This document shows positions 44,054 through 52,571 of a DNA stretch of 64,000 nt, in pieces. Each line of letters begins with the position of its first letter. Within the stretch, counting starts at the first letter, position 1. Source of the DNA: Hydrogenophilales bacterium (GTDB lineage Bacteria > Pseudomonadota > Gammaproteobacteria > Burkholderiales > Thiobacillaceae); contig JADJCP010000003.1 of assembly GCA_016703155.1 (NCBI GenBank), positions 124,001-188,000 of the forward strand, in the 5' to 3' direction. Position numbers and translations under genes: made by a program. Below the pieces are notes generated by a model that was given only the letters and a program-made list of their open reading frames with translations, did no database searches and was not told the DNA's origin.

Positions 44054-44524
44054 ATGCCTTGTCCACCCCTCGCGACTTTACGCCGCCGTGGCGCCAGCAT
44101 GTTGTATGAATGCTTGCTTTTGCTGACACTATGGTTCGTCGCTGGATTTGTCGTCGTCGGCATCCTGCCGGCGGCTGAGTATGGTGTCGGTCGAGCCTTG
44201 TTCCAGGCATACCTGCTGGTGGTTGCCGGGATCTATTTCGTCTGGTGCTGGCGTCGTGGCGGCCAGACACTGGCGATGAAGACCTGGCGGATTCGTCTGG
44301 TGGGTACTCAAGGCCAGCCGGTCAGCTTGCGCCAGTCATGGCTGCGCTTTTCCCTGGCAAGCCTGGGGGCACTGGCCCTGGGTGCCGGATTTCTTTGGGC
44401 GCTGCTGGACCGCGATGGCCAATTCCTGCATGACCGGCTTGCCGGGACACGCCTGGTGGCGCTAACGCCGCTCGACGTACCAAAGACTTGTCACGGCGAC
44501 GCCGCTGAAGATCGCCAGGGGTAG
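44054..44524 (+). CDS. RDD family membrane protein
   Basis: A 156-residue membrane protein of the RDD family. The first helix contains RRRGASMLYECLLL (conserved Arg), the second is at about 50-66, and the C-terminal pair includes the Asp-Arg motif of the name (LLDRDGQFLHDRLAGTRLV). The last 21 codons (after LVALTPL) overlap the 3' end of lptG on the other strand, and the protein extends past the usual RDD end. Function of small RDD proteins is unclear; some act as ion antiporters. Confidence 0.83.
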   Translation: MPCPPLATLRRRGASMLYECLLLLTLWFVAGFVVVGILPAAEYGVGRALFQAYLLVVAGIYFVWCWRRGGQTLAMKTWRIRLVGTQGQPVSLRQSWLRFSLASLGALALGAGFLWALLDRDGQFLHDRLAGTRLVALTPLDVPKTCHGDAAEDRQG

Positions 44525-45535
44525 GAAGGCGCTGATCAGCGCCGGCCAGTCGTTTAGCAGGCCGACGTTACCGAACAGTCGAGTGAGCATATGGAATCCC
44601 AGGCCGATAAGAATGCCGAGCAGAACGCGACTCCCCATCCCTTGGCTGCGCGGTGGCTGATAGCCAAAAGGCAGGGCCAGCAACAGCATGATCGGGGCGG
44701 CGAGGGGGAAGGCAAGTTTGTTCCACAGCGCCATTTCGTAGCGTTTGGTTTGCTGCTTGTTTTTCGCCAGGTAGCCGATATAGGTATTCAGCGCGCCTAC
44801 AGCCATGCGCTCCGGATTGACGATCAAGGCGGAGAGCAAGGTCGGACTGACCGCTGAACTCCAGGGCTGGGTTGCGCGCTGAGTGACCTGAATCTTGCCA
44901 TCGGCGAGCCGTGTTTCGGTGACATTGCTCAACTGCCAGTGGCTTTGATCCTGCCAACTGCCGGTCTGGGCATGCAACACGGCACTTAGCTGGAAGCGCG
45001 CGTCGAATTCAAAGACGCGGATATCGCCGAGCCGGCCATCCGGGAGCAGGGTGCGTATGTTGATGAACTTGGCGCCGTCCTTGGCCCACAAGCCGGAACG
45101 AAACTCCTGTGCGACGACCTCGTTACTGCCCCGGATCTTGATCTGGCGGGCGAGACGTTCGGCGGGGGGCGAGACATATTCTCCGACCAGGAATGTGAGC
45201 AGCCCGAAACCCAGGCCGAGCGCGCAGAGATAACTCATCATGCGATACGCCGACAGACCTGACGCACGCATGACGGTGAATTCCGAATTGGCCGATAGCC
45301 GGGTCAGGGTGATCAACGCGCCGATCAGCGCGGCGATGGGCAAGAGTTCCTGGATCCGTCCGGGAATGTTGAGGAATACATAAAGCAAGGCGTAGGCGGC
45401 GGTGTAGCCGGTTTCCCTGGCTTCGTCGAGTTCGCCGATGTAGTCGAAGAAGGTAAACAGCAGCACCAGGGACAACAGGGCCATGGCCACCGAGGTGGCG
45501 ATCTGTCGCGAGAGGTAGCGGAACAGGAGGCTCAT
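44462..45535 (-). CDS. lptG: LPS export ABC transporter permease LptG
   Basis: A 357-residue permease that with LptF and LptB lifts lipopolysaccharide out of the inner membrane. Six helices: three before and three after a large periplasmic jellyroll (about 100-265). Family features are FTFFDYIGELDE near the start and LLALPFGYQPPRSQGMGSR in the coupling region. It overlaps lptF by four bases and its end overlaps the RDD gene by 63 bases. lptB and lptA are not in the window. Confidence 0.95.
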   Translation of the reverse strand: MSLLFRYLSRQIATSVAMALLSLVLLFTFFDYIGELDEARETGYTAAYALLYVFLNIPGRIQELLPIAALIGALITLTRLSANSEFTVMRASGLSAYRMMSYLCALGLGFGLLTFLVGEYVSPPAERLARQIKIRGSNEVVAQEFRSGLWAKDGAKFINIRTLLPDGRLGDIRVFEFDARFQLSAVLHAQTGSWQDQSHWQLSNVTETRLADGKIQVTQRATQPWSSAVSPTLLSALIVNPERMAVGALNTYIGYLAKNKQQTKRYEMALWNKLAFPLAAPIMLLLALPFGYQPPRSQGMGSRVLLGILIGLGFHMLTRLFGNVGLLNDWPALISAFLPLAIFSGVAVTSLWYVERR

Positions 45536-46608
45536 CGCAGGCGCGGCATCCTGAAATTGGCGAAGCGCCAGGTGAACACGGCGAGCAGGATGACCAGCGC
45601 GGTGCCATGCACGACCAGCAGGCTGCTGGTGCCGTCCAGTTTGCCCTGAAATATCCATGCCTGGCTGAGGCCGATGATGTTGTTGTACACCGTGTAGGTC
45701 AGCACGGCGAAGAGCAGGTTCATGGAGCGCCCGGAGCGCGGGTTGAAAACACTCAGCGGAATCGCCAGGAACGCCAGGATGAAGGCGCTGATCGGATAGC
45801 CCATGCGCCAGATCCATTCCGCCTGGTTTTGCCGGGTCGGATTACGCAATAGCTCTTGCGTCGGTCGTTGCCGGGGGCCTTCCTGGAGGACGCTCGTATT
45901 CGGTTCCAGGCGAAAGCTGTAACGCTCGAACTGCATTTCCTTGTAATCGGCCTGGCCGGGCGTGCCTTCGTAGCGATGGCCTTGTTCCAGTACCAGGAAG
46001 CGGTCGCCGTTCTCGCGTGTCTGCACCGCGCCTGTCCCGGAAACCACGACCCCGAGTTTGCCCTGCTGCTCGGATTGGATGAAGACATTCTTGACGCGTG
46101 GGTCCGACCGGCCGATGTACTCGACGAAATAGACCCGGTTGTGGCGTTCCGATTCGGTAAAAACTCCCGGCGTCAGTGAAGCGACGTCTTCCATGCTGCT
46201 CAGGTATTGCTCGTACTGGTTCTTCTTGCCGGATGCCCAGGGGTTGAGCCACAGGCTCAGGCCGCCGATCAACAAGGATACCGGTAGCGCGAAGGTCAGG
46301 ACGGGCGTCACCCAGGCCAGGGGCCCGAGCCCGGCGCCGGACCAGATGACCATTTCGTTGTCATGCCAGTACCGGCTAAGCGTGAGTAAAACGCCGATAA
46401 ACAACGCGACGGAGAGCAGCACCGGCAACAGGTGCAGAAAGCCGAAGCCGATGAAGGGCAGAACCGCTTCGGCGGCGATCTCGCCGGTCGCCGCGTCGCC
46501 CAGGATACGTACCGTCAGGATGACAATCAGAATCGCCGACAGCGCGCCGAGGGCGATGCCGCTGTTGCCGGTCATCTCGCGCAAGGCCGCTTTCTGGTAA
46601 AGACGCAT
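45532..46608 (-). CDS. lptF: LPS export ABC transporter permease LptF
   Basis: A 358-residue partner permease of LptG. It starts MRLYQKAALREMTGNSGIAL, has FIGVLLTLSRYWHDNEMVIW in the second helix and WRMGYPISAFILAFLAIPLS in the fifth. The periplasmic jellyroll has FFVEYIGRSDPRVKNVFIQ-type strand patterns. Helix order and length are standard. It is divergent from pepA across a 99-base gap that must contain promoters in both directions. Confidence 0.95.
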   Translation of the reverse strand: MRLYQKAALREMTGNSGIALGALSAILIVILTVRILGDAATGEIAAEAVLPFIGFGFLHLLPVLLSVALFIGVLLTLSRYWHDNEMVIWSGAGLGPLAWVTPVLTFALPVSLLIGGLSLWLNPWASGKKNQYEQYLSSMEDVASLTPGVFTESERHNRVYFVEYIGRSDPRVKNVFIQSEQQGKLGVVVSGTGAVQTRENGDRFLVLEQGHRYEGTPGQADYKEMQFERYSFRLEPNTSVLQEGPRQRPTQELLRNPTRQNQAEWIWRMGYPISAFILAFLAIPLSVFNPRSGRSMNLLFAVLTYTVYNNIIGLSQAWIFQGKLDGTSSLLVVHGTALVILLAVFTWRFANFRMPRLR

Positions 46609-46707
46609 GGTTTTGACTTTTACGGGTATCGCTGGAAAGATGGCCGGGTTAGTCGCGAGCCCCGTCGTCGTGGGGATTCAGAGAATGTGCCGAGACAGGA
46701 GTAGTCC

Positions 46708-48195
46708 GTGGAATTTAGCATAAAACGCAGTAGCCCAGAGAAACAACGCAGCGCGTGCGCCATTGTCGGCGTTTTCGAAACCCGTCGGCTAACGGATGCC
46801 GCGCAGCGCCTCGACCAAGCTACAGATGGATATCTTTCCGATCTGCTGAAGCGTGGCGACATGGAAGGCAAATTGGCGACCACGCTGATGCTATCTTCTG
46901 TCCCCGGCCTTTCCTGCGAGCGGCTGCTGCTGGTTGGCCTGGGCAAGGAGAAGGAATTCGGCGACAAGGCCTACCGCGATGCCGTGCGCGCCGCCGTAAA
47001 GGCGGTCAAGGCAACGGGCGCGCGTGAGGCGGTGCTCTACCTGAGCGATGTACCGGTCAAGAAACGCGATGCCGGCTGGCGCGCCGAGCAGGCGGTGCTG
47101 GTAGCCATGGAAGTCATGTATCGCTTCGACCACCTTAAATCAAGTCGGGACGAACCTGCTCCGGCACTTGCCCGCATGCTGCTGGCTTACGACAAGGTGT
47201 CCGACAAGGCCGATCTGGAAGCGGCCGTGGCGCGTGGCGTGGCAATCGCCCTGGGCATGAATCTGGCGCGCGATCTGGGCAACCTGCCCGGCAACATCTG
47301 CACTCCGACCTACCTGGCCGACCAGGCGCAGTCTCTCGCCAAGGCCCACGGCTTGGGCCTGGAAGTTCTGGATCAAGACGAGATGGAGCGCCTGGGCATG
47401 GGCTCGTTGCTCTCGGTCGCCAAAGGCTCCGACCAGCCGCCCAGGTTCATCGTCATGAAATACAACGGGGCCAGGAAGGAGCGGCCGATCGTCCTGGTCG
47501 GCAAGGGCATCACCTTTGATTCCGGCGGTATCTCGCTGAAGCCCGCCGCCGAGATGGACGAGATGAAGTACGACATGTGCGGCGCGGCATCCGTGCTCGG
47601 CACGATGCAAGCCATCGCTCAACTGGCCTTGCCGCTCAACGTCATCGGCATTATCCCGACGTGCGAGAATCTGCCCAATGGTCGTGCCAACAAGCCGGGC
47701 GACATTGTCACCTCCATGTCGGGTCAGACCATCGAGGTGTTGAATACCGACGCCGAAGGCCGCCTCATCCTGTGTGACGCACTGACCTATGTCGAGCGCT
47801 TCGAACCTGCCGCCGTGGTGGACATCGCCACCCTGACGGGTGCCTGTGTCATTGCCCTGGGTCATGTCGCCTCGGGCCTGTTGGCGAACAAGCAGTCGCT
47901 GGCCAAGGAGTTGCTCGATGCCGGCGAGGTGTCCGGTGACCGCTGTTGGCAGATGCCGCTCTGGGACGAATACCAGGAACTCCTGAAGAGCAACTTCGCC
48001 GATATGGCGAATATCGGCGGAAGGGCCGGCGGGACGATCACGGCGGCGGCGTTTCTGTCGCGTTTCGCCAAGAAGTATGACTGGGCGCACCTGGATATTG
48101 CCGGGACGGCGTGGAAGTCGGGCAAGGAGAAGGGCGGCACCGGGCGCCCGGTGCCGTTACTGGTGCATTTTCTGGCGGCGCGGGCGGGGAAGTAA
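46708..48195 (+). CDS. pepA: leucyl aminopeptidase (M17)
   Basis: A 495-residue bimetal aminopeptidase. The N-terminal macro-like domain occupies about 1-160. The catalytic and metal residues lie in GKGITFDSGGISLKP, YDMCGAA and NTDAEGRLILCDAL; the bicarbonate-binding Arg is in the last. Starts with GTG after CAGGAG. In E. coli PepA also binds DNA in carAB control and Xer recombination, but that role cannot be read from sequence. Divergent from lptF; holC is not adjacent here. Confidence 0.96.
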   Translation: MEFSIKRSSPEKQRSACAIVGVFETRRLTDAAQRLDQATDGYLSDLLKRGDMEGKLATTLMLSSVPGLSCERLLLVGLGKEKEFGDKAYRDAVRAAVKAVKATGAREAVLYLSDVPVKKRDAGWRAEQAVLVAMEVMYRFDHLKSSRDEPAPALARMLLAYDKVSDKADLEAAVARGVAIALGMNLARDLGNLPGNICTPTYLADQAQSLAKAHGLGLEVLDQDEMERLGMGSLLSVAKGSDQPPRFIVMKYNGARKERPIVLVGKGITFDSGGISLKPAAEMDEMKYDMCGAASVLGTMQAIAQLALPLNVIGIIPTCENLPNGRANKPGDIVTSMSGQTIEVLNTDAEGRLILCDALTYVERFEPAAVVDIATLTGACVIALGHVASGLLANKQSLAKELLDAGEVSGDRCWQMPLWDEYQELLKSNFADMANIGGRAGGTITAAAFLSRFAKKYDWAHLDIAGTAWKSGKEKGGTGRPVPLLVHFLAARAGK

Positions 48196-48231
48196 TTGCC
48201 TGCATAAGCGGGCATCAACCAAGTTGAGGAC

Positions 48232-48253
48232 GCTTGGCCGGGCCCGGCCAAGC
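48232..48253. terminator. perfect palindrome between convergent pepA and nadB
   Basis: A 22-base perfect palindrome with arm GCTTGGCCGGG lies in the 82-base gap between two tail-to-tail genes. It should form a very stable stem in either transcript and probably serves as a bidirectional terminator. There is no T tract. Confidence 0.6.
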
Positions 48254-48277
48254 TATCGCCTCGATCTGATCGCCCGA

Positions 48278-49843
48278 TTACTCCGGCACCAACACCGTAT
48301 TCCGTGCCACCGGTAACGTCTCCGGATAATCCCGCGACGCATGCAGCCCCCTGCTCTCGTGGCGCAATTGCGCGCAGCGGACGATCAACTCGGCGGTCTG
48401 CACCAGATTGCGCAATTCGATCAGATCGTTGGTGACCCGGAAGTTGCTGTAGAACTCGTCGATCTCTTCGCGCAGCAGGCGGATGCGATGGCTGGCGCGC
48501 TCCAGGCGCTTGTTGGTGCGGATGATGCCGACGTAGTCCCACATGAAGCGGCGCAGTTCGTGCCAGTTGTGGGTGATGACCACCTGCTCGTCGGCGTCGG
48601 TGACGCGGCTCTCGTCCCAGTCGGGCAGCGGGCGGCCGGGTGCGGCGGGACTTTGGGCGATGTCACTGGCGGCACTGCGGCCGTAGACCAGGCATTCCAG
48701 CAGGGAGTTGCTGGCCAGGCGGTTGGCGCCATGCAGGCCGGTACTGGTGGTTTCGCCGATGGCGTAGAGGTTGGCCAGGTCGGTGCGCCCGGCGGTGTCG
48801 ACCATGACGCCGCCGCAGGTGTAGTGCGTGGCCGGCGCCACCGGTAGCCAGGCCTGGGTGATGTCGATGCCGAGTTCCTTGCAGCGCGCGTAGATGTTCG
48901 GAAAGTGTTCGATGATGAAGCGCGCCGGCTTATGGGTGATGTCCAGATAGACGCAGTCCAGGCCACGCTTTTTCATCTCGAAGTCGATGGCCCGGGCGAC
49001 GATGTCGCGCGGTGCCAGTTCGGCACGGGGGTCATGCTCGGGCATGAAGCGCGTGCCGTCGGGCAGGCGCAGCAGGGCGCCCTCGCCGCGCATCGCTTCG
49101 GTGATCAGGAAGGATTTGGCCTGGGGGTGATACAGGCAGGTCGGATGAAACTGGATGAACTCCAGGTTGGCGACCCGGCAGCCGGCACGCCAGGCCATGG
49201 CGATGCCGTCGCCGGTGGCGGTGTCCGGGTTGGAGGTGTACAGAAAGGCCTTGCCGGCGCCGCCGGTGGCCAGCACGGTATGCCCGGCGGCGATGGTGTT
49301 GACCTGATCGGCGGCGATATCCAGGACATAGGCGCCATGCACCGTGGCTTCATCGAGCCCGAGCTTGCGCCCGGTGATCAGGTCGACGGCCAGGTGCTGG
49401 GTGCGAATCTCAATGTTCGGCGCTTGTTTCAGCCGTGCCAGCAGCGTCGTCTGCACGGCATTGCCGGTGGCATCGGCGACATGCAGGATACGCCGATGGC
49501 TATGGCCGCCCTCGCGGGTGAGGTGATAGCCCGAAGTCTCCCGGTCGAAGGCTACGCCCTGCTCGATCAGCCATTTCAGTGCGGCTGGCCCGTTCTCGAC
49601 GACATGCCGGACACGCGCTTCATCACACAGGCCGGCACCGGCCTGCAATGTGTCACGGACATGGGCGTCGAAGTCGTCGTCGTCCGCCTGGACCGAGGCG
49701 ATGCCGCCCTGGGCCATCTGGCTGGAGCTATCGGTCAGCGCCTTTTTCGTGATCATCACCACGCGCAGGCGTTCGGGTAATGACAGCGCCAGGGTGGCCG
49801 CCGCCAGGCCGGAGCCGATGATCAGTACGTCGCAGGTTTCCAT
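48278..49843 (-). CDS. nadB: L-aspartate oxidase
   Basis: A 521-residue flavoenzyme forming iminoaspartate for NAD synthesis. FAD-binding LIIGSGLAAATLAL is at residues 8-21, the QMAQGGIASVQADDDD region and RTNKR helix in the cap are typical, and HGANRLASNSLLECLVYG near 370 marks the active site part. Length is close to E. coli (540). nadA and nadC are not in the window. It is convergent with pepA and divergent from rpoE. Confidence 0.96.
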   Translation of the reverse strand: METCDVLIIGSGLAAATLALSLPERLRVVMITKKALTDSSSQMAQGGIASVQADDDDFDAHVRDTLQAGAGLCDEARVRHVVENGPAALKWLIEQGVAFDRETSGYHLTREGGHSHRRILHVADATGNAVQTTLLARLKQAPNIEIRTQHLAVDLITGRKLGLDEATVHGAYVLDIAADQVNTIAAGHTVLATGGAGKAFLYTSNPDTATGDGIAMAWRAGCRVANLEFIQFHPTCLYHPQAKSFLITEAMRGEGALLRLPDGTRFMPEHDPRAELAPRDIVARAIDFEMKKRGLDCVYLDITHKPARFIIEHFPNIYARCKELGIDITQAWLPVAPATHYTCGGVMVDTAGRTDLANLYAIGETTSTGLHGANRLASNSLLECLVYGRSAASDIAQSPAAPGRPLPDWDESRVTDADEQVVITHNWHELRRFMWDYVGIIRTNKRLERASHRIRLLREEIDEFYSNFRVTNDLIELRNLVQTAELIVRCAQLRHESRGLHASRDYPETLPVARNTVLVPE

Positions 49844-49854
49844 GAGGCTGGTAT

Positions 49855-49884
49855 GGAACTTCTAGGAGAGTTGACAGGTCATTA
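49855..49884 (+). promoter_or_regulatory. sigma-E type promoter for rpoE (autoregulation)
   Basis: GGAACTT at 49855-49861 is followed after 16 bases by GTCATTA (49878-49884), close to the sigma-E consensus GGAACTT and GTCNNA. It lies 118 bases before the rpoE ATG, in the nadB-rpoE divergent gap. A TTGACA element (49871) overlaps and may support a basal promoter; two small stem-loops (such as CCGGGA with TCCCGG at 49931-49950) lie in the leader. Confidence 0.55.
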
Positions 49885-50001
49885 TGGGCAAATCTGGGTC
49901 TTGCGCACGGTTATACTAGTCCTGATTACGCCGGGACGCGATGCTCCCGGCATGGATCCGGAGCATGAGCTTCCGGAGCGATGGTCCGATCAGGGAACGG
50001 G

Positions 50002-50601
50002 ATGAGCGAGCAGGACATAGATCGACAATTGGTGGAGCGCGCCCGCAACGGCGACAAGCGTGCCTTCGACCTGCTGGTGCAGAAATATCACCGGCGCTTG
50101 ATGCGCCTGCTGTCGCGCATGGTGCGCAACCAGGAAGAGGTCGAGGATATCGCCCAGGAAACCTTTATCAAGGCCTACCGGGCGTTGCCGCAGTTTCGCG
50201 GCGATGCGGCGTTCTACACCTGGCTGTATCGCATCGGCGTGAACACCGCGCGAAACTATTTGTCCAGCCGGAAGCGCCAGATGCCGACGATCTCGGACCA
50301 GGCGATGAACGACGACGACGATGTCGATGAACGAATCGTTGCCCAGGACATCAATACACCGGAGTCGATGTTGTTGAGCAAGCAGGTGGCGATGGCCGTC
50401 AATGAGGCGGTCGAGGCGCTGCCGGAAGAATTGCGTACCGCCATCACCCTGCGGGAGATGGAAGGTTTGAGTTATGAAGAGATCGCCGAGATGATGGTCT
50501 GTCCCATCGGCACCGTGCGATCCAGGATTTTTCGGGCGCGTGAGGCGATTGCCGCCAAGCTGCGACCGATACTCGGTACAACCGGAGATACACGATGGTA
50601 A
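50002..50601 (+). CDS. rpoE: RNA polymerase sigma factor RpoE (sigma-E/AlgU type)
   Basis: A 199-residue ECF sigma factor for envelope stress. Region 2 holds VEDIAQETFIKAYRALPQFRG (minus-10 recognition), region 4 holds LREMEGLSYEEIAEMMVCP and GTVRSRIFRAREAI (minus-35 recognition). Starts MSEQDIDRQLVERA at 50002; the open frame runs 21 bases further up. It overlaps rseA by seven bases and has a likely sigma-E promoter upstream, so it activates itself. Confidence 0.97.
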   Translation: MSEQDIDRQLVERARNGDKRAFDLLVQKYHRRLMRLLSRMVRNQEEVEDIAQETFIKAYRALPQFRGDAAFYTWLYRIGVNTARNYLSSRKRQMPTISDQAMNDDDDVDERIVAQDINTPESMLLSKQVAMAVNEAVEALPEELRTAITLREMEGLSYEEIAEMMVCPIGTVRSRIFRAREAIAAKLRPILGTTGDTRW

Positions 50602-51140
50602 GCACGAAGCAGACACAGACGATGCCTTTCCAGGATGCCGAAGCCTGGGTGTCCGCCTTGCTCGACGGCGAACTCGATGACGCCGAGGCAAAACGCGTCC
50701 TGAGCCGTTTTCCTGACGACGCCGCGGCTGTGGCGCGCTGGGCCGACTACAGTCTGGTTTCCGATGCCCTGCATGGCGATGCCGCCGGCACCGGTGCATT
50801 CATGGCCCGATTCCGCGCCGCGCTGGAAGACGAGCCGACCGTGCTGGCGCCCATGCCGGCCAGGAAGCTTCAACCGGCGCCCTATCTCTGGACCGCCGCG
50901 GCTGCCGCCATGGTGGCCATCACCTGGACGGTCTGGACCGCGGCGCCCCCCGATAACGGTTCCGAGCGTATGGCGGCGGCGCAAATGGTTGCCGCCAACG
51001 ACATTCGGCCTGTCGGTGCTCAGGCCCCGGCCAACCCGCTTGAGCCTTATCTCGCGGCGCATCAGGATTACGCCTATGCCGTCGTTTCCATGCCCGAGAT
51101 GGTGGTCGAAAAGGTCAGCCTGGCAGGGCCGAATCGATGA
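50595..51140 (+). CDS. rseA: anti-sigma-E factor RseA
   Basis: A 181-residue single-pass inner membrane protein. Residues 15-75 form the cytoplasmic sigma-binding domain (EAWVSALLDGELDDAEAK and VARWADYSLVSDALHG). The membrane helix is at 97-115; the periplasmic part (115-181) should be cut by DegS and RseP. It overlaps rpoE by seven bases and rseB by four. Confidence 0.93.
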   Translation: MVSTKQTQTMPFQDAEAWVSALLDGELDDAEAKRVLSRFPDDAAAVARWADYSLVSDALHGDAAGTGAFMARFRAALEDEPTVLAPMPARKLQPAPYLWTAAAAAMVAITWTVWTAAPPDNGSERMAAAQMVAANDIRPVGAQAPANPLEPYLAAHQDYAYAVVSMPEMVVEKVSLAGPNR

Positions 51141-52096
51141 GGTGGGCGCTGTTCCTGCTGGGGCTCGGCTGCGGCGTGGCCCAGGCCGCCGACCCGTTGC
51201 CGCCCCAGGACGCCGCGGCATGGCTACAGCGTATCGCCGAGGCCTCCAACCGATATGCTTACCAGGGGGTTTTCATTCACCAGCATGGTGACAGGATGCA
51301 GACCTTGCAGGTCTCCAACCGGCTGTCGGTGACCGGCAAGGAGAGTCGCCTGATCGGCATGGATGGCGCCCAGCGCGAGGTTCGTTGCACACGCGGCGAG
51401 TCGGTCAGCATCGTCGGCGGCACCTCCCCGAGATTGGAGCGCCGGCTGGGTAGCCGGCATTTTCCAGACTTGCTGCCACCGGACGCCGGCCGCATGGCGG
51501 CGTGGTACGACGTCCGCCTGGGGGGTATCGAACGCGTCGCGGGTCTCGATTGCCAGTCGCTGACTCTCGAACCCAAGGATCAATACCGCTGGGGCCATAT
51601 CCTGTGCGTCGACAAGGACAGCAATCTGCCGCTCAAAGCGGTTTTGATCGATCACCGGGGACGGCCGCTGATGCAGTACAGCTTCGCCGAACTGCAGATC
51701 GCCAAAGCCACCGCTTCGGTATCCGCCGCCGCGCCACGAACCCGATTGGCCACGGCAAGGGCGGTGCCGCCTGAGCCACCGAACACCATAGTCAGCAGTG
51801 CCGTCGAGGTCAAACAACTGCCGCCCGGCTTCAGCCGGGTGATCGCGGTGAAGCGACCGCTCGCCAAGCCAGGGATCGACGTCGAGCATTGGGTCTTCAG
51901 TGACGGCCTGACGCACATTTCCCTGTTCGTCGAGCCCCTGGCCCGCGATAACGTCAGTCTCAAGGGCGCCAGCCAGCGCGGTATGACAAATTTACGGACG
52001 CTGCGTGTCGGCCAGAGCCAGGTCACGGTGGTCGGCGACGCACCTCCGGCCGCGGTCGACCTCATTACGAGTTCAATCGAGGCCAGCCCGAAGTGA
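51137..52096 (+). CDS. rseB: sigma-E regulatory protein RseB (MucB)
   Basis: A 319-residue periplasmic protein with signal peptide (about 1-18). The two-domain MucB/RseB fold is recognised by WLQRIAEASNRYAYQGVFIHQ and RWGHILCVDKDSNLPLKAVL and the C-terminal VFSDGLTHISLFVE. It senses LPS and mislocalised lipoproteins and shields RseA from DegS. Overlaps rseA (ATGA) and rseC (GTGA). Confidence 0.94.
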   Translation: MRWALFLLGLGCGVAQAADPLPPQDAAAWLQRIAEASNRYAYQGVFIHQHGDRMQTLQVSNRLSVTGKESRLIGMDGAQREVRCTRGESVSIVGGTSPRLERRLGSRHFPDLLPPDAGRMAAWYDVRLGGIERVAGLDCQSLTLEPKDQYRWGHILCVDKDSNLPLKAVLIDHRGRPLMQYSFAELQIAKATASVSAAAPRTRLATARAVPPEPPNTIVSSAVEVKQLPPGFSRVIAVKRPLAKPGIDVEHWVFSDGLTHISLFVEPLARDNVSLKGASQRGMTNLRTLRVGQSQVTVVGDAPPAAVDLITSSIEASPK

Positions 52097-52518
52097 TCGA
52101 GACACCGGCCCGCATTGTCCGCACGGAAGGCGCGACCGCTTGGGTCGTCACCGAGGCGCCGACGTCTTGCGGGGCCTGTGGCGGCAAGGGCTGCGGCTCA
52201 TCGGTTTTCGCCAGGATGATGCACCGGGGCGAACCGGAATATGCGGTCGAGAACCCCATCCATGCCGAGGCCGGCGAGGCGGTTGTCGTTGGCGTTGAGG
52301 ATGGCGCGGTGTTCAAGGCGGCGCTGGCCGGCTATCTGGTTCCGTTGGCCCTGTTTTTGCTCGGTGCCATGTTTGGCGCCCGGTTCGGTGAAGCCCAGGC
52401 CGTACTCGGCGCATTGCTGGGACTGGTACTTGCCGTGGTCTGGTTGCGGCGCCGTCGTGGCGATGCCCGGCCGGCAATCCTGCGGCGCGGCGAGGTTGCT
52501 TGCCAAGGCCGGAACTGA
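52093..52518 (+). CDS. rseC: SoxR-reducing / RseC family membrane protein
   Basis: A 141-residue protein with a GTG start overlapping rseB. A cysteine cluster (SCGACGGKGCG, Cys26, Cys29, Cys34) sits in the N-terminal part, which could hold an iron-sulfur cluster or disulfide. Two transmembrane helices at about 76-95 and 98-115 precede a basic tail (RRRRGDARP). In E. coli the homologue helps reduce SoxR and gives mild positive input to sigma-E; the role here is by analogy. Confidence 0.88.
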   Translation: MIETPARIVRTEGATAWVVTEAPTSCGACGGKGCGSSVFARMMHRGEPEYAVENPIHAEAGEAVVVGVEDGAVFKAALAGYLVPLALFLLGAMFGARFGEAQAVLGALLGLVLAVVWLRRRRGDARPAILRRGEVACQGRN

Positions 52519-52539
52519 TTCCCCGTTGACCACTCAATT
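52511..52539 (+). promoter_or_regulatory. candidate sigma-E promoter for degQ
   Basis: GGAACTG at 52511-52517 followed after 16 bases by TCAATT (52534-52539) lies at the very end of rseC and 33 bases before the degQ ATG. It would let the protease gene be induced independently of the upstream operon. Confidence 0.4.
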
Positions 52540-52571
52540 GGTGTTCTCAAATCAACCCTAGAGGTAAGCAA

